Positions 1-8,989 of a stretch of 64,000 nucleotides of DNA are shown in pieces. The translations under genes and the position numbers were made by a program. Source of the stretch: G11 sp947167445 (lineage in GTDB: Bacteria > Bacillota > Clostridia > Lachnospirales > Lachnospiraceae); assembly GCA_947167445.1 (NCBI GenBank), contig CAMVID010000001.1, forward strand, positions 256,064-320,063, read 5' to 3'. Under the pieces are notes generated by a model. The model made no database searches and was not told where the DNA came from. It was given only the letters and a program-made list of their open reading frames with translations. The first letter of the stretch is position 1, and every line of letters starts with the position of its first letter.

Positions 1-1692
1 AGCGGCAGTTGAATAACCGCTCTTTGTTTTCTTTCCGCCGGGGAGACCCAGCTTTTCAAATAACACCTCTCCAAGCTGCTTAGGAGAATTAATATTAAAG
101 TCCGTACCTGCAGCATTCTTAATACTGTTTTCAAGCTCATCGATACGGCCCACCAAAGCGTCTCCATAAGCCTTAAGAGCATCCCTGTCTACAAGAATGC
201 CTTCCTTTTCCATGTCGTATAAAACGGCTGTTAAAGGCATCTCAATCTCTTCGTAAAGAGACAGCATATCAAGTTCACCAAGCTTGTCTTTAAGTATTGT
301 ATAAGCCTTGTAAGCAATGTAAGCCTTGGTACAAAGATAATCAGATACCTTCTTTTCCTCGGTATCAAATAATTTTGCAGGATCATCCTTCCCAAACAAT
401 TCCTTTTCGTTTGGAATGGTGAGGCCAAGATACTCTGAAGCCACATCCACGTAGCTGTAATCATTCTTGAGAGGGTTGATTATATATGCAGCAAGAACGA
501 TATCGAAGAAGCATTCGGTTTTACCGGAGTCAAAAAGGCTGTACTGATGCTTAACATCACAGGTTGATATAATGGATGATTTGTTAATATCCTTACATCT
601 GTCCCTCAGATAATCCTTTGATACAAATCCGGCTACAGGGACATAGTAGGCTTCCTCATCAGACAAGGCTATAGCAGCCCCAACAAGGTTCTTGCCGTCA
701 AAGAGGCAGTCAAATCCCACATAGGGCATAGTTGCAGCCTTATCAAAGACAGCCTCAACTTCTGTAAAATCCGTAACTATTCTAAAATGCTCAGAAAAGT
801 CGGCAACACTCGCACCGCTTATATTGCCTTCAAACCTTCCCAGCATGTTCTTAAATTCAAGCTTCTTAAACAGTTCATATGCCTTGGGATTAAAATATCC
901 TTCGGTTCTGGCGTTATCCAAAGAAAAATCTATTTCGCAATCCGTCTTTATGGTAGCTAACACCTTTGAAAGGTCTGCAAGATTTCTGTTCTCACGCAGG
1001 GATTCCCTTATGGCATTCTTTGTGATTTCTTCCAGATGCTCATAAATTCCGTCAAGGCTTTTGTATGTAACCATGAGTTCTCTGGCGGTCTTCTCACCAA
1101 CTTTAGGAACTCCGGGGATATTATCTGCAGTATCACCCTGAAGTGCTTTTAATTCGATAAAACCTTCGGGAGTAACACCATAGGTGGCAAGCACATCGGA
1201 AGCATAATAATCCTCTATCTCTGTCTTTCCGCCTTTGGTTTTGGGAATTCGTATTTTTATATGCTCCGAAGCAATCTGTAAAAGGTCTCTGTCACCGGAA
1301 ACCAGGGAAACTTCAAGGCCCTTTTCCTCACATCTTTTGGCAATGGTTCCAAGGATATCGTCAGCCTCAAGGCCTTCCCTTGAAAAAATGGGAATACCCA
1401 TGGCTTCAAGGACTTCCTTAATAACAGGAACCTGCATTCTAAGCTCCTCGGGCATGGGTTTTCTGGTGCCCTTGTATTCCTTAAAAATACCGTGTCTGAA
1501 TGTGGGGGCAGATGTATCGAAGGCCACAATGAGATATTCCGGTTTTTCCTCGTCCATAAGTTTAAAAAGAATATTTAAAAAGCCGTAGACTGCATTTGTG
1601 TGAAGTCCAGCGGCTGTAGTTAAATCCGGGACGCCATAAAACGCCCGGTTTAAAATACTATGACCATCGATTAAAACAATTCTTTCTGACAT
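1..1692 (-). CDS. polA: DNA polymerase I, N-terminal part (runs off the window)
   Basis: This is the first 564 codons of DNA polymerase I; the polymerase domain lies beyond base 1. The 5' nuclease (flap endonuclease) domain covers about residues 1-290, beginning MSERIVLIDGHS, with the acidic clusters EADD and SGDRDLLQ and the helix-hairpin-helix stretch GDTADNIPGVPKVGEKTA. The 3'-5' exonuclease-like domain follows (about 310-490). Its first motif reads GFDCLFD instead of the DxE needed for metal binding, so proofreading is probably lost, as in several other Firmicutes enzymes. The enzyme fills gaps and removes primers during replication and repair. The start ATG lies 16 bases after the anti-sigma-like gene, so the two are probably cotranscribed. 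Confidence 0.95.
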   Translation of the reverse strand, partial: MSERIVLIDGHSILNRAFYGVPDLTTAAGLHTNAVYGFLNILFKLMDEEKPEYLIVAFDTSAPTFRHGIFKEYKGTRKPMPEELRMQVPVIKEVLEAMGIPIFSREGLEADDILGTIAKRCEEKGLEVSLVSGDRDLLQIASEHIKIRIPKTKGGKTEIEDYYASDVLATYGVTPEGFIELKALQGDTADNIPGVPKVGEKTARELMVTYKSLDGIYEHLEEITKNAIRESLRENRNLADLSKVLATIKTDCEIDFSLDNARTEGYFNPKAYELFKKLEFKNMLGRFEGNISGASVADFSEHFRIVTDFTEVEAVFDKAATMPYVGFDCLFDGKNLVGAAIALSDEEAYYVPVAGFVSKDYLRDRCKDINKSSIISTCDVKHQYSLFDSGKTECFFDIVLAAYIINPLKNDYSYVDVASEYLGLTIPNEKELFGKDDPAKLFDTEEKKVSDYLCTKAYIAYKAYTILKDKLGELDMLSLYEEIEMPLTAVLYDMEKEGILVDRDALKAYGDALVGRIDELENSIKNAAGTDFNINSPKQLGEVLFEKLGLPGGKKTKSGYSTAA

Positions 1693-1708
1693 ACATTCCC
1701 TCAAATAA

Positions 1709-2029
1709 TTAGATTAAATATACAACCAGCATTACCAGCATAACGATAACTGCACCAAATTCCAGGCCTAAGCCTATTCGCCAGAAAAGTCTGTGCCTTG
1801 AAAGCGCTCTTTTGGAATCCGCCAAAAGATATTTGAGCTCTCCTTCAAGTTCCAGTGAACCGCCGTCCTCCAGTCTCTTCATACCTTCAGCCACAAGAAA
1901 CTGTACCGACATCTCCTCCATACAGGCGGGGCAGGTTTTGATATGTTCAAGGAACTTCTCAAGTTCTCTGTAATTCAGTTGATTTTCAATAAAAACCGGA
2001 ATCAATTTCTCCGCTTCTTTACAAGTCAT
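1709..2029 (-). CDS. zinc-finger (zf-HC2-like) anti-sigma-type membrane protein
   Basis: This 106-residue protein has an N-terminal zinc-binding pattern H-x3-C-x2-C (HIKTCPACMEE, about residues 29-39) preceded by the MTCKEAEKLIP start typical of zf-HC2 anti-sigma factors. A single hydrophobic helix lies at the C-terminus (about 84-105). That is the topology of a membrane-tethered anti-sigma factor, but no sigma factor gene is next to it. It lies between tRNA-Leu and polA, 16 bases upstream of polA. The fold is well supported; an anti-sigma function is inference. Confidence 0.7.
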   Translation of the reverse strand: MTCKEAEKLIPVFIENQLNYRELEKFLEHIKTCPACMEEMSVQFLVAEGMKRLEDGGSLELEGELKYLLADSKRALSRHRLFWRIGLGLEFGAVIVMLVMLVVYLI

Positions 2030-2050
2030 GACTCGCCCTCATGTGTTAAT

Positions 2051-2088
2051 AAAGAAAAAACCTTCGATACCCATGTTATCGAAGGTTT
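2051..2088 (-). terminator. rho-independent terminator after tRNA-Leu
   Basis: An inverted repeat of about 12 bases (2058-2069 with 2077-2088) forms a stem with a 7-base loop. On the minus strand it is followed by a run of six T's and further T-rich sequence. It begins three bases after the tRNA 3' end, so it ends the tRNA transcript. Confidence 0.85.
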
Positions 2089-2090
2089 AA

Positions 2091-2173
2091 TGCAGGAGAT
2101 GGGACTTGAACCCACACACTGTCACCAGCGTCAGATTTTGAGTCTGATGCGTCTGCCATTCCGCCACTCCTGC
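2091..2173 (-). tRNA. tRNA-Leu (anticodon CAA)
   Basis: The minus strand folds as a class II tRNA. The acceptor arm is GCAGGAG with CTCCTGC, followed by discriminator A. There is a D-arm with GCG/CGC pairing, an anticodon stem TCAGA/TCTGA with loop CTCAAAA (anticodon CAA), a long variable arm and a T-loop TTCAAGT. It reads the leucine codon UUG. CCA is not encoded after the discriminator. A terminator follows directly. Confidence 0.95.
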
Positions 2174-2242
2174 TTATATGCGGTCAGATAACGACCGAAG
2201 TCCATGATAACATATATTAAATCCATTTACAAGTTGGATTTA

Positions 2243-2917
2243 TCAAAAATCTTCTATTTGCCAATCAATGGGATCAAGCCCGTTTTTTACCAGAAAATCG
2301 TTGGTTTTGCTGAAGGGTTTGCTGCCAAAGAACCCCCTGTATGCCGACAGAGGACTTGGATGAACCGACTTAAGAATCAGGTGCTTCGGATTGTTTAACA
2401 TGCTGCACTTCTTCTGCGCCGGAGAACCCCATAAAATAAACACAATAGGTCTGTCAATCAGGTTAAGCTGTTCAATTACTGCATCCGTAAATGTCTCCCA
2501 GCCCTTTTCCTTGTGGGAAAATGCCTGATGTGCTCTGACTGTCAGAACAGTGTTCAGTAAAAGGACTCCCTGTCTGGCCCATTTTTCAAGATAACCGTTA
2601 TTGGGAATTTTGCATCCCAAATCGTCATGTAATTCCTTGTATATATTAGCAAGACTGGGTGGAATCTTAACACCCGGTTTAACCGAAAAGCAAAGTCCAT
2701 GAGCCTCCCCCGGCTCATGATAAGGATCCTGTCCGAGAATTACCACCTTTACCTTACTGAGAGGTGTAAAATGAAACGCACTGAAAAGCTCATCCGCAGG
2801 GGGATAAACCACCCTGGTATTGTATTCATTTTTTACAAAGTTATAAAGTTCTCTGTAGTAAGGCTTCTTAAACTCTTTATCAAGAACAGGAAGCCAGTCG
2901 TTATCAATTGCGCTCAT
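2243..2917 (-). CDS. ung: uracil-DNA glycosylase (family 1)
   Basis: The protein removes uracil from DNA at the start of base-excision repair. At 224 residues it is full length. The water-activating loop GQDPYH sits at residues 62-67 with the conserved Asp, and the DNA-intercalating motif HPSPLSAYRG is near residue 180. It ends in a tail with no extra domain. It starts 5 bases after hisF and reads in the same direction, so it probably shares that transcript, although it has no link to histidine synthesis. Confidence 0.97.
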   Translation of the reverse strand: MSAIDNDWLPVLDKEFKKPYYRELYNFVKNEYNTRVVYPPADELFSAFHFTPLSKVKVVILGQDPYHEPGEAHGLCFSVKPGVKIPPSLANIYKELHDDLGCKIPNNGYLEKWARQGVLLLNTVLTVRAHQAFSHKEKGWETFTDAVIEQLNLIDRPIVFILWGSPAQKKCSMLNNPKHLILKSVHPSPLSAYRGFFGSKPFSKTNDFLVKNGLDPIDWQIEDF

Positions 2918-2922
2918 TTATA

Positions 2923-3687
2923 CTAACCCAGTCTTACAGAGACACCTTTGTCTCTGAGGAATCTTTTCACTTCATTTATTTCAAGTTCCTTAAAATGGAA
3001 AAGAGAAGCCGCCAGGGCAGCATCTGCTTTCGCATCTGTTAAAACATCATAAAAATCCTGTTTGCTTCCGGCACCACCGGAGGCAATAACAGGAACATTA
3101 ACATTCTCTGCTATTATTCTGGTTAACTCAAGATCATATCCGGCTTTGGTTCCGTCGCAGTCCATGCTGGTTAAAAGGATTTCTCCCGCTCCTAAAGAAA
3201 CAGCTTTTATGGCCCATTCTACGGCATCAATACCCATGTCGACTCTTCCGCCGTTCTTATAGATATTCCATCCGGAATTATCGTCTCTTCTTTTGGCGTC
3301 AATAGCAACCACAACACACTGGCTTCCAAATTTATAAGCGGCTTCACTTATAAGATTCGGATTCATTATTGCAGCTGAGTTAATTGAAATTTTATCGGCG
3401 CCTTCTCTTAAGAGAATCTTGAAATCATCAACGGTTCTGATTCCGCCACCCACAGTAAAAGGAATAAAAACCTGATTCGCTACTTCTCTGACCCAGGCAA
3501 GCTGTGTATCTCTTGCATCGGCAGATGCAGTAATATCCAAAAATACAAGTTCGTCGGCTCCCGCAGTATCATAGGCCTTTGCAACTGAAGCGGGATCGCC
3601 TGCATCTCTTAAATTAACAAAGTTAATCCCTTTGACAACTCTTCCATCCTTTATGTCAAGGCAGGGAATAATTCTTTTGGTGTGCAT
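2923..3687 (-). CDS. hisF: imidazole glycerol phosphate synthase, cyclase subunit
   Basis: HisF is the (beta/alpha)8 cyclase half of imidazole glycerol phosphate synthase. It uses ammonia from HisH to convert PRFAR into IGP and AICAR in histidine biosynthesis. At 254 residues it has the usual length. The two catalytic aspartates are visible as D11 (IPCLDIKDG) and D130 (VVVAIDAKR), and the phosphate-binding glycine turns GGGIR and SGGAG are present. It starts one base after the hisH stop, consistent with a coupled heterodimer. Confidence 0.98.
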   Translation of the reverse strand: MHTKRIIPCLDIKDGRVVKGINFVNLRDAGDPASVAKAYDTAGADELVFLDITASADARDTQLAWVREVANQVFIPFTVGGGIRTVDDFKILLREGADKISINSAAIMNPNLISEAAYKFGSQCVVVAIDAKRRDDNSGWNIYKNGGRVDMGIDAVEWAIKAVSLGAGEILLTSMDCDGTKAGYDLELTRIIAENVNVPVIASGGAGSKQDFYDVLTDAKADAALAASLFHFKELEINEVKRFLRDKGVSVRLG

Positions 3688-3688
3688 C

Positions 3689-4306
3689 TTATAACTCCAG
3701 GAAATTCTTAATTATTCTAAGTCCCACATCTGAGCTCTTCTCAGGGTGGAACTGGCATCCAAATACGTTGTCCTTCTCAACAGCAGCGTGTACACATACG
3801 CCGTAATCCGTTGTAGCCACAACTATTGAGGGCTCCTCAGCCTTCAGGTAATATGAATGCACAAAATACACGAAACTGCCTTCGGGAATACCCTCGAACA
3901 GTCTTCCTTTATTTGGATAGTCAAGAGAATTCCAGCCAATCTGAGGAACTTTAAGTCCAAGATTATCAGGTATCTTATGAATATACCCTTCTAAGAGTCC
4001 AAGGCCTTTTGCCTCGGGTGATTCATCACTTCCATCAAACAAAAGCTGAAGGCCCAGACAGATACCCAAAAAAGGCTTTCCGGTTTTTACATAATCATGG
4101 ATTGTATCAATAAGGTCATTCTTTTTCAATTTATCCATGGCGTCGCCAAAGGAGCCAACACCGGGAAGAATAACCTTGGGAGAATCCATTAATACCTTAG
4201 GATCCCTGGTAAGTATTGCTTCGCCGCCACAATATGCAACTGCTCTTTCAACACTCTTGATATTTCCTGCGTCGTAATCAATTATCGCTATCTTCGAACT
4301 GCTCAT
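3689..4306 (-). CDS. hisH: imidazole glycerol phosphate synthase, glutamine amidotransferase subunit
   Basis: HisH is a class I glutaminase that feeds ammonia to HisF. The nucleophile is C83 in GICLGLQLLF, and the other triad residues are H187 and E189 in FHPEKS. Length (205) is normal. Its start lies inside the last 29 bases of the upstream acidic repeat gene, and it runs straight into hisF with one base between. No other his genes are in the window, so the histidine pathway is split in this genome. Confidence 0.98.
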   Translation of the reverse strand: MSSSKIAIIDYDAGNIKSVERAVAYCGGEAILTRDPKVLMDSPKVILPGVGSFGDAMDKLKKNDLIDTIHDYVKTGKPFLGICLGLQLLFDGSDESPEAKGLGLLEGYIHKIPDNLGLKVPQIGWNSLDYPNKGRLFEGIPEGSFVYFVHSYYLKAEEPSIVVATTDYGVCVHAAVEKDNVFGCQFHPEKSSDVGLRIIKNFLEL

Positions 4307-6737
4307 TATCTGTTATTTCTTCCCCGTTCATTAATGCATTCACTCTTTCTTCAAAGTATCCATCCTGCAAATAATCAGGGATAACAAAATCTGTTCCATC
4401 TACAATGGAGTGAACATAGAGTGTATATACGGCATCCTGGTCAATGGAATTAATCATCATTGCATCTTCCTCAGAAAGTCCATAGGAAGTTTCCAGAATG
4501 GAAAGTATTTCATTGTAAGCGTTGGTTGCTTCTGCATCAAAGCCATACATAGATGCTTTCTGCATGAATGCGTCTTTGTTAAGTACTGCATCCAACAATG
4601 AATCCAGAGCGTGGTATTCATCGTCAATGGCCATGTACTCGTAGTAGCGCTCTTTATTTCTTTCAAGGTAAAGAAGGAGTTCAGCCTTCTTAAACATGTT
4701 CTCATCGCCTTCAGTCAGCTTCTTGCCGTAAAAGTTTCTGTAGCACTCTTCGTAATCGCCTTTATAGAATGCGCTTCTGGCCTTCTGTTTGGAAACTACG
4801 TCTCCAAGGAAGAATACACAGATTAATATGGCAGCAAGAATCGTTAAAGCGAAGCAGAATGTTGCTCTGACCTTCTTCTTTGAAAGTTTCGGTAAGGGTC
4901 TGTTATCAACGGGTTTGGGCTCTTTTTTCTTCTTTTCTTTCTTTTTCTTTTTGCCCTTTTTGCCGTCTCCGCCCTCTTCGGACTCCTCGTCGTCTTTGCC
5001 TGCCTGTCTTTCGTGAGGCTCTCTTTCTTCTAACTCCTCAGCTCCTTCAGGCTCACCTTTTTTACGTTTCTTCTTTTTCTTTTTCTTCTTTCCGTCCTCT
5101 TCTTCGGCATCAAGCTGACGGTTTACTTCTTTATTTTCATCCGTTGTTGCGCCTTCGGAATCGGCGCCGGTGGGGTTTTCCTCTTCTGAAGGTTCTTCTT
5201 TCTTTTTCTTCTTGAAAAGATCCTTAAAGGAGAACTTTCCACCCTCTTCTTCCTCGTCATCGTCATCAGACTCTGTGAGGAATTCCATCATCTTAAGGAA
5301 TCCGCCCTTTTTCTTGGGAGCCTTTGCTCCCTTCTCAGGAATATCCTCTGCAGACTCTCCGGATGATGCTTCTTCTCCCGCTTCTCCCAAAAGTCCCATA
5401 AGGTCTTCCATTCCATCACTGTCAGAAACAGGCGTTGCTGTTTCCTGTACTTCATCTATGGATGCAAACAATAAATCCTCAGGATTACCTGCTTCACCGG
5501 ATTCATTGTTTTCTTCTGTTAAATTACCGAAATCAAGGCCCAAGTTATCCATTCCGCCAAAAAGGCCGGTATCCAAGGTTACACCACCGTCAGCGGCAGG
5601 TGCTTCTTCTCCGGATGCCTCTTCCGAAGCAGGTTCATCTATTGTGATATCATCCAGTGAGAGTTCCTCCTCGGTGGGTTCTTCTGAAACGGGTTCTTCT
5701 GAAACGGGTTCTTCTGCAGTGGTTTCTTCTTCGGCAGGTTCCTCTGCAGCAGGCTTAGGCGCTGCATTTTCTTCAGTCTCACCCTTAAAATCGTCTTCAG
5801 TTACTCCTGCAATAGAGAGTAACTCAGCAAGCCCATCATCCAAATCGACAACAGGCTCTTCAACATACTCTTTCTGCTCGCTTGAGGGCTCGATAAAGAA
5901 GTCACCAAACATACTCTCCAAAGTTGCTTCATCTGAAGATTCTTCTGATGATTCTGCGGGAGTCTCCTCAGCTGCAGGGGCTTCCTCTGCAACCGGTGCC
6001 TCTTCGATTACAGGTTCCTCTATGGTGAGAGGTATCTCCTCTTCAACTATGGGCGTTTCTTCTATTACAGGCTCCTCAATAGTTAAAGGTGCTTCCTCTT
6101 CTATAATTGGTGCCTCTTCGATTATAGGCTCCTCGATAGTTAAGGGCGCTTCCTCTTCTATAATTGGTGCCTCTTCGATTATAGGCTCCTCGATAGTTAA
6201 GGGTGCTTCTTCTTCTATAATTGGTGCCTCTTCGATTATAGGCTCCTCAATTGTGAGGGGAGTCTCCTCTACAACAGGTGCCGGCGCCTCTTTCTTACGG
6301 CCGAAACGGCTGAATAAGCCCTTCTTCTCCTTGGGCTCCTTCTCCTTCTTGTCCGCTTTCTTTGCAGGCGCAGGCTCCTCAGGATCAGGCTCTACATATT
6401 CGTCGTTATCATTCTTGTATAAGAGCTCATTGATTTCCGCAATGGCGGAATCCTTCATGGCGTCTGCCATCAAGGCTTCATCTGATAACTCATTATTATC
6501 TTCAGGAGTGGGATTATTCATAGATGAAAGAATATCAGCAATCTCGGATTCAGACATGGAAGAAAGCTCCTCGCTGGTAGGAGGAGCAACCTCAGTCTCT
6601 GCAGGAGCCGGTTCATCGGTTAAACCATCAAAAATCGCAGCGACATCATCATCTGTGGTGTCTGCCGCTGCAGCTTCGTTTTCCTTATCCTGCATAGATT
6701 TGAGTAGATTGTCTAAATATTCTTCATTGGAATTCAT
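4278..6737 (-). CDS. large acidic repeat protein with one C-terminal membrane segment, unknown function
   Basis: This 819-residue protein is not recognised as a known family. Residues 1-600 are extremely acidic and low in complexity, rich in Glu, Ser, Ala and Pro. At about residues 155-255 there are five tandem copies of a 19-residue unit (consensus EEAPLTIEEPIIEEAPIIE). Several Lys-rich blocks follow (for example KKKKKKKKRKKGEPE). One hydrophobic helix near residue 635-655 (FCFALTILAAILICVFFLG) leads to a C-terminal folded domain of about 160 residues that looks helical. No signal peptide is present, so the long acidic part is probably cytoplasmic. It is upstream of and overlaps hisH. Sequence shows the layout; function is unknown. 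Confidence 0.85.
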   Translation of the reverse strand: MNSNEEYLDNLLKSMQDKENEAAAADTTDDDVAAIFDGLTDEPAPAETEVAPPTSEELSSMSESEIADILSSMNNPTPEDNNELSDEALMADAMKDSAIAEINELLYKNDNDEYVEPDPEEPAPAKKADKKEKEPKEKKGLFSRFGRKKEAPAPVVEETPLTIEEPIIEEAPIIEEEAPLTIEEPIIEEAPIIEEEAPLTIEEPIIEEAPIIEEEAPLTIEEPVIEETPIVEEEIPLTIEEPVIEEAPVAEEAPAAEETPAESSEESSDEATLESMFGDFFIEPSSEQKEYVEEPVVDLDDGLAELLSIAGVTEDDFKGETEENAAPKPAAEEPAEEETTAEEPVSEEPVSEEPTEEELSLDDITIDEPASEEASGEEAPAADGGVTLDTGLFGGMDNLGLDFGNLTEENNESGEAGNPEDLLFASIDEVQETATPVSDSDGMEDLMGLLGEAGEEASSGESAEDIPEKGAKAPKKKGGFLKMMEFLTESDDDDEEEEGGKFSFKDLFKKKKKEEPSEEENPTGADSEGATTDENKEVNRQLDAEEEDGKKKKKKKKRKKGEPEGAEELEEREPHERQAGKDDEESEEGGDGKKGKKKKKEKKKKEPKPVDNRPLPKLSKKKVRATFCFALTILAAILICVFFLGDVVSKQKARSAFYKGDYEECYRNFYGKKLTEGDENMFKKAELLLYLERNKERYYEYMAIDDEYHALDSLLDAVLNKDAFMQKASMYGFDAEATNAYNEILSILETSYGLSEEDAMMINSIDQDAVYTLYVHSIVDGTDFVIPDYLQDGYFEERVNALMNGEEITDNEQFEDSDN
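5996..6280 (-). repeat. 57-bp in-frame tandem repeat (5 copies) in the acidic protein gene
   Basis: The segment contains five tandem 57-bp units that each encode 19 residues. The landmark ctataattgg recurs at 6101, 6158 and 6215, exactly 57 bases apart. The three central copies are almost identical at DNA level and the outer ones have diverged (VIEETPIVE, VIEEAPVAE). Such a pattern can expand or contract by slippage without shifting the frame. Confidence 0.9.
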
Positions 6738-6803
6738 GAGACTTCCTCGTCAATCTTATGTATTTTAAATCGTGTATACAGTTAAGATTATTCTAACACA
6801 TTT

Positions 6804-8030
6804 TTAGATATTAGTCTGTACAAGTTTGGGTCTGTAACCGTTTTTCTCAAGCTTATTGATGATTTCCATCTTATGGTCGGTTCCGAAAGCTTCCATGGTG
6901 ATTCTAAGTTCAACGGCAGCTGTTCTGTTTGTGGAAACGAACTGGTTGTGCTCAAGTTTGATAACATTACCGTTAACGGCAGCAACAACGCCGGCTACCT
7001 TGCATAATTCACCCGGTTTATCCGGAAGAAGTACAGATACGGTAAATATCCTGTCTCTGAAAATAAGGCCCTGCTGTACAACGGAAGACATGGTTATAAC
7101 ATCCATGTTTCCACCGCTTAAGATTGATACAACTCTCTTGTTCTTTGCTCTTAATTTCTTTAATGCAGCAACACTTAAGAGGCCGGAGTTTTCTACAATC
7201 ATCTTGTGATTCTCCACCATGTCAAGGAAAGCTGTAACAAGGTCCGCATCATCTACAGTAATGATTTCATCAAGATTCTTCTGTAAGTAAGGGAATAGCA
7301 AATCGCCGGGAGTCTTAACTGCAGTACCGTCTGCAATTGTATTGACGCTTGGCAGTGTAACTACCTTGCCCTGCTTTAAGGATTCCTTCATACATGCTGC
7401 ACCGGCAGGCTCTACACCGATAACTTTTATCTTGGGATTAAGAAGCTTTGCAAGGGTAGAAACACCTGTGGCAAGTCCGCCTCCGCCAATGGGAACAAGA
7501 ATATAATCAACAAGAGGTAATTCCTTAAAAATCTCCATTGCAATGGTGCCCTGTCCTGTGGCAACAGTCAGATCATTGAAAGGATGGATAAAGGTATACC
7601 CTTTTTCATTGGCAAGTTCATATGCCTTGGCACATGCTTCATCATAAACATCGCCACACAAAACCACATCAGCTCCATAGCTCTTGGTTCTGTTGACTTT
7701 GATAAGGGGAGTTGTGGTAGGCATGACAATTGTAGCTTTAGCCCCAAAGCAGGAAGCCGCATAAGCAACACCCTGTGCGTGGTTTCCGGCAGAAGCCGTA
7801 ATCATACCTTTCTTTCGTTCGGCATCACTTAAGGTGCTGATTTTATAATAGGCACCTCTAACCTTATATGCGCCTGTAAACTGCATGTTTTCAGGCTTAA
7901 GATAAACTCTGTTTCCCGTGAGTCTGCTAAAGTGATCACTGTAAACAAGTTTGGTCTCAAGAGTTACTTTTTTGACGATTTCACTGGCTTCCTCGAACTT
8001 TTCAAGTGTCAGCATGTTCTCATTCCCCAT
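6804..8030 (-). CDS. ilvA: threonine dehydratase with C-terminal ACT domain
   Basis: This PLP enzyme deaminates threonine to 2-oxobutyrate. The Schiff-base lysine is K56 in FTGAYKVRGAYYK, and the PLP phosphate-binding loop is the glycine-rich IGGGGLATG near residue 185. A single ACT regulatory domain is at about 330-405 (FTVSVLLPDKPGELCKVAGV). At 408 residues it matches the single-ACT type rather than the long two-ACT E. coli IlvA, so either an isoleucine-biosynthetic or a catabolic (TdcB-like) role is possible. The start ATG has AGGAG nine bases upstream, inside the end of ftsY. Confidence 0.92.
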   Translation of the reverse strand: MGNENMLTLEKFEEASEIVKKVTLETKLVYSDHFSRLTGNRVYLKPENMQFTGAYKVRGAYYKISTLSDAERKKGMITASAGNHAQGVAYAASCFGAKATIVMPTTTPLIKVNRTKSYGADVVLCGDVYDEACAKAYELANEKGYTFIHPFNDLTVATGQGTIAMEIFKELPLVDYILVPIGGGGLATGVSTLAKLLNPKIKVIGVEPAGAACMKESLKQGKVVTLPSVNTIADGTAVKTPGDLLFPYLQKNLDEIITVDDADLVTAFLDMVENHKMIVENSGLLSVAALKKLRAKNKRVVSILSGGNMDVITMSSVVQQGLIFRDRIFTVSVLLPDKPGELCKVAGVVAAVNGNVIKLEHNQFVSTNRTAAVELRITMEAFGTDHKMEIINKLEKNGYRPKLVQTNI

Positions 8031-8036
8031 GATATT

Positions 8037-8978
8037 CTACTCCTCTGAATTGTCTATATCGAATAAGGCGTTTACGAACGCATTCGAATCAAATTTCTGA
8101 AGGTCGTCTATTGTTTCACCGACTCCGATGTACTTAACTGGCACCTTTAACTCGGACTGAATTGCAATGGCAATTCCACCCTTGGCTGTACCGTCCATCT
8201 TCGTAAGAATTATACCTGTAAGATTGGCCACCTCTCCGAATTCCTTGGCCTGCATCATAGCATTCTGACCTGTGGTTCCGTCAAGGACAATAAGATTCTC
8301 CCTGTGAGCATCAGGATATTCTCTGTCGATTATCCTGTTCATCTTCTTAAGCTCTTCCATAAGGTTCTTCTTATTGTGAAGTCTTCCGGCGGTATCAATC
8401 AAAAGCACATCAACATTTCTGGCTTTGGCTGCATTTACCGCATCAAATACAACACTGGCAGGATCTGTACCTTCCGCGGCACAGATAATTGGGCAATCTG
8501 CTCTGTCTGCCCATTCCTTAAGCTGCTCTCCTGCAGCGGCTCTGAATGTATCAGCGGCACCAATAAGAACTTTTCGTCCTTTACCCTTTAATATACCTGC
8601 AAGCTTACCTACAGATGTGGTTTTGCCCACGCCGTTTACTCCGATAACCAGAATTACGGACTGCTTGTTTTCAAAATCATAAGCAGTATCTCCAACCGTC
8701 ATCTGTTCTCTGATGGACTTAATCAAAAGTTCCTTACATACGCTTCTGTCTCTGATGCTCTTTTCCTTTACCTCAGCTCTCAGGCGGTCGATTATTTCCG
8801 TTGTGGCATTGACTCCCACATCGCCCATAATAAGCTGCTCTTCCAATTCCTCGTAGAAATCGTCATCAACGTATGAATCGGATGAAAAAGCTGCATCAAG
8901 TCCTGCGATTATATTGTTTCTTGTCTTACTTAAGCCTTTTTTTAATCTGGAAAAAAATCCGTTCTTCTCTTCGCTCAA
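8037..8978 (-). CDS. ftsY: signal recognition particle receptor FtsY
   Basis: FtsY is the membrane-associated SRP receptor GTPase that docks ribosome-nascent chain complexes at the translocon. The NG domain is complete. G1 is GVNGVGKTT at about residues 113-121, DTAGR is at about 195 and TKMDG at about 260. The acidic A domain is short, as in most Firmicutes. The likely start is TTG (MSEEKNG) with GGAGA seven bases upstream. It follows smc by 11 bases, the standard smc-ftsY arrangement. Confidence 0.97.
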   Translation of the reverse strand: MSEEKNGFFSRLKKGLSKTRNNIIAGLDAAFSSDSYVDDDFYEELEEQLIMGDVGVNATTEIIDRLRAEVKEKSIRDRSVCKELLIKSIREQMTVGDTAYDFENKQSVILVIGVNGVGKTTSVGKLAGILKGKGRKVLIGAADTFRAAAGEQLKEWADRADCPIICAAEGTDPASVVFDAVNAAKARNVDVLLIDTAGRLHNKKNLMEELKKMNRIIDREYPDAHRENLIVLDGTTGQNAMMQAKEFGEVANLTGIILTKMDGTAKGGIAIAIQSELKVPVKYIGVGETIDDLQKFDSNAFVNALFDIDNSEE

Positions 8979-8989
8979 TACAATGTCTC

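Noticed and set aside
2204..2398. Short plus-strand frame over the end of ung
   Set aside because: It is fully opposite the conserved ung C-terminus and has no independent support.
5170..6768. A 532-codon open frame on the plus strand opposite the acidic repeat gene, very rich in serine
   Set aside because: It is the mirror of Glu-rich codons on the other strand (GAA/GAG give TTC/CTC and Ser codons in another frame), has no ribosome site of note and no domain; the minus-strand gene has a membrane helix and overlaps hisH naturally.
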